A stretch of DNA of 6,406 bases, from the NCBI GenBank assembly GCA_030527085.1, contig JAUNBN010000031.1, forward strand, positions 1 through 6,406, written 5' to 3'. Shown here piece by piece: positions 5,500 to 6,406 of this stretch. The position numbers and the translations under genes were made by a program. Position 1 is the first letter of the stretch; each line of letters begins with the position of its first letter. The notes below the pieces were generated by a model. The model was given only the letters and a program-made list of their open reading frames with translations. It did no database searches and had not been told where the DNA came from. Source of the stretch: Oscillospiraceae bacterium (GTDB lineage Bacteria; Bacillota; Clostridia; Oscillospirales; Ruminococcaceae).

Positions 5500-5519
5500 A
5501 TTTAGAAGGACGGGGAAGA

Positions 5520-6406
5520 ATGAGCGAGGAAATAAAAAACGAGCAGCAGAAGCCGGAGCTTTCCGAAAGCGAGCAGATAGGCATCAGAAAGGCTAAACTG
5601 CAAGCTTTGAAAGACGCGGGCCGCGACCCCTTTGAGACGACGAAGTTCCCTAAAGCTGAGAGCAGTGCCTATATAGTGGATAACTTCGACAGCGAGAGCC
5701 TCGACGGCAGGCAGGTCTGCATTGCCGGGCGCATAACGAGCTGGCGCGATATGGGCAAGGCAAACTTTATAGACCTGCGCGACCGCGAGGGGAAGATTCA
5801 GGTCTATGTCAGGCGCGACGACATAGGCGAGGAGGAGTTTGCCGAGTTCAAGAGCTGGGATATAGGCGACATAGTGGGCGTGGAGGGCTTCGCCTTCCGC
5901 ACGAGGCGCGGCGAGGTCTCCGTTCACGCTCAGAAGATAAGCCTGCTCGCCAAGGCCCTGAGGCCGCTTCCCGAAAAATACCACGGTCTGCGGGACACCG
6001 AGCTGCGCTACCGCCGCCGCTACCTCGACCTCATAGTGAACCCCGAGGTCAAGGAGGTCTTTGTAACGCGCTCCAAAATCATAAGGGAGCTGCGCGCCTA
6101 CCTCGACGGGCGCGGCTTCTACGAGGTCGAAACGCCCGTTCTCCACTCCATCGCGGGCGGCGCGGCCGCGCGCCCCTTTATAACCCACCACAACGCCCTG
6201 GATATGGATATGTATCTCAGAATAGCGCTCGAGCTGCACTTAAAGCGCCTCATAGTCGGTGGGCTTGAGCGCGTTTACGAAATAGGCCGAACCTTCCGCA
6301 ACGAGGGCATAGACACCCGCCACAATCCCGAATTTACCATGCTCGAGTGCTATATGGCCTACGCGGACTACCGCGACATGATGGACATGACCGAGGACAT
6401 GATTCG
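5520..6406 (+). CDS. lysS: Lysyl-tRNA synthetase, class II (N-terminal 295 codons, partial)
   Basis: Class II lysyl-tRNA synthetase charges tRNA-Lys with lysine using ATP. The gene runs off the right edge; 295 codons plus two bases of a usual total near 490-500 are present. An acidic N-terminal tail (1-20) leads into the helix QIGIRKAKLQALKDAGRDPF (19-38), then the OB-fold anticodon-binding domain (about 64-150, with GKANFIDLRDREGKIQVYV at 79-97) and the catalytic domain, with motif 1 around FYEVETPVLHS (200-210), then AGGAAARPF, and motif 2 around RTFRNEGIDTRHNPEFTMLE (257-276, FRNEG at 259-263). ATG 5520 is preceded by AGAAGGA (5504-5510) at 9 nt. Compared with the common RIAPELYLKRL, the sequence here reads RIALELHLKRL, a Pro to Leu change near the lysine site; otherwise the frame is intact. 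It follows the greA terminator by about 20 bp. Confidence 0.97.
   Translation, partial: MSEEIKNEQQKPELSESEQIGIRKAKLQALKDAGRDPFETTKFPKAESSAYIVDNFDSESLDGRQVCIAGRITSWRDMGKANFIDLRDREGKIQVYVRRDDIGEEEFAEFKSWDIGDIVGVEGFAFRTRRGEVSVHAQKISLLAKALRPLPEKYHGLRDTELRYRRRYLDLIVNPEVKEVFVTRSKIIRELRAYLDGRGFYEVETPVLHSIAGGAAARPFITHHNALDMDMYLRIALELHLKRLIVGGLERVYEIGRTFRNEGIDTRHNPEFTMLECYMAYADYRDMMDMTEDMI

Noticed and set aside
5432..5519. T-box or lysine riboswitch ahead of lysS
   Set aside because: The 88-bp gap is too short for either, and there is no T-box sequence or lysine-aptamer-like set of helices.
5502..6239. 245-codon - strand frame opposite lysS
   Set aside because: It is a shadow of the lysS reading frame; the + strand encodes clear synthetase motifs over the same bases.
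1..6406. CRISPR array, tRNA, rRNA, transposase or prophage genes
   Set aside because: No regularly spaced direct repeats, no tRNA-like cloverleaf and no recombinase or phage protein was seen on either strand.

Overview
The window is bacterial chromosomal DNA, dense in genes on the + strand and GC-rich. It most resembles a Gram-positive Bacillota lineage of the Clostridia type. The reasons are the FtsE-FtsX / M23 coiled-coil peptidase / S41 cluster, strong Shine-Dalgarno sites with several non-ATG starts (CTG, TTG), a textbook sigma-A promoter, and greA next to lysS. Isoleucine is mostly encoded by ATA despite the high GC content. I cannot name a species.

Layout, left to right: the last 57 codons of a PucR/CdaR-type helix-turn-helix regulator (2-175); a 274-bp gap holding hairpins and a probable repeat element (176-449); ftsE (450-1130) overlapping ftsX (1127-2032) by ATGA; a 285-bp gap with a long perfect hairpin flanked by near-identical direct repeats; a secreted coiled-coil M23 (LytM) peptidase (2318-3490); 23 bp later an S41/PDZ-family membrane-anchored protein (3514-4707); a 217-bp gap with another long hairpin and then a consensus TTGACA-17-TATAAT promoter; greA (4925-5431); an intrinsic terminator (5442-5499); and the first 295 codons of lysS (5520 to the window end).

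The core is a cell-wall remodelling module. FtsE (ATPase) and FtsX (four-helix membrane protein with a large first outer loop) are expected to control outside the membrane a coiled-coil peptidoglycan hydrolase, the M23 protein. The hydrolase has all its zinc and catalytic residues and so should itself be active. The fourth member belongs to the carboxy-terminal processing protease (CtpA/CtpB) family, but the catalytic Ser and Lys columns hold Gly300 and Gln325, and the protein has no lysine at all after residue 36. It therefore looks like a pseudopeptidase: a PDZ-bearing, membrane-tethered binding protein co-encoded with FtsEX and its hydrolase. This is the most interesting observation in the window.

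The second theme is non-coding. Each of the three larger gaps carries a long GC-rich hairpin of similar design and no T-tract after it, consistent with a dispersed palindromic repeat family and not with ordinary terminators. The right-hand part (greA, lysS) is a separate housekeeping transcription unit with its own promoter and an internal terminator.
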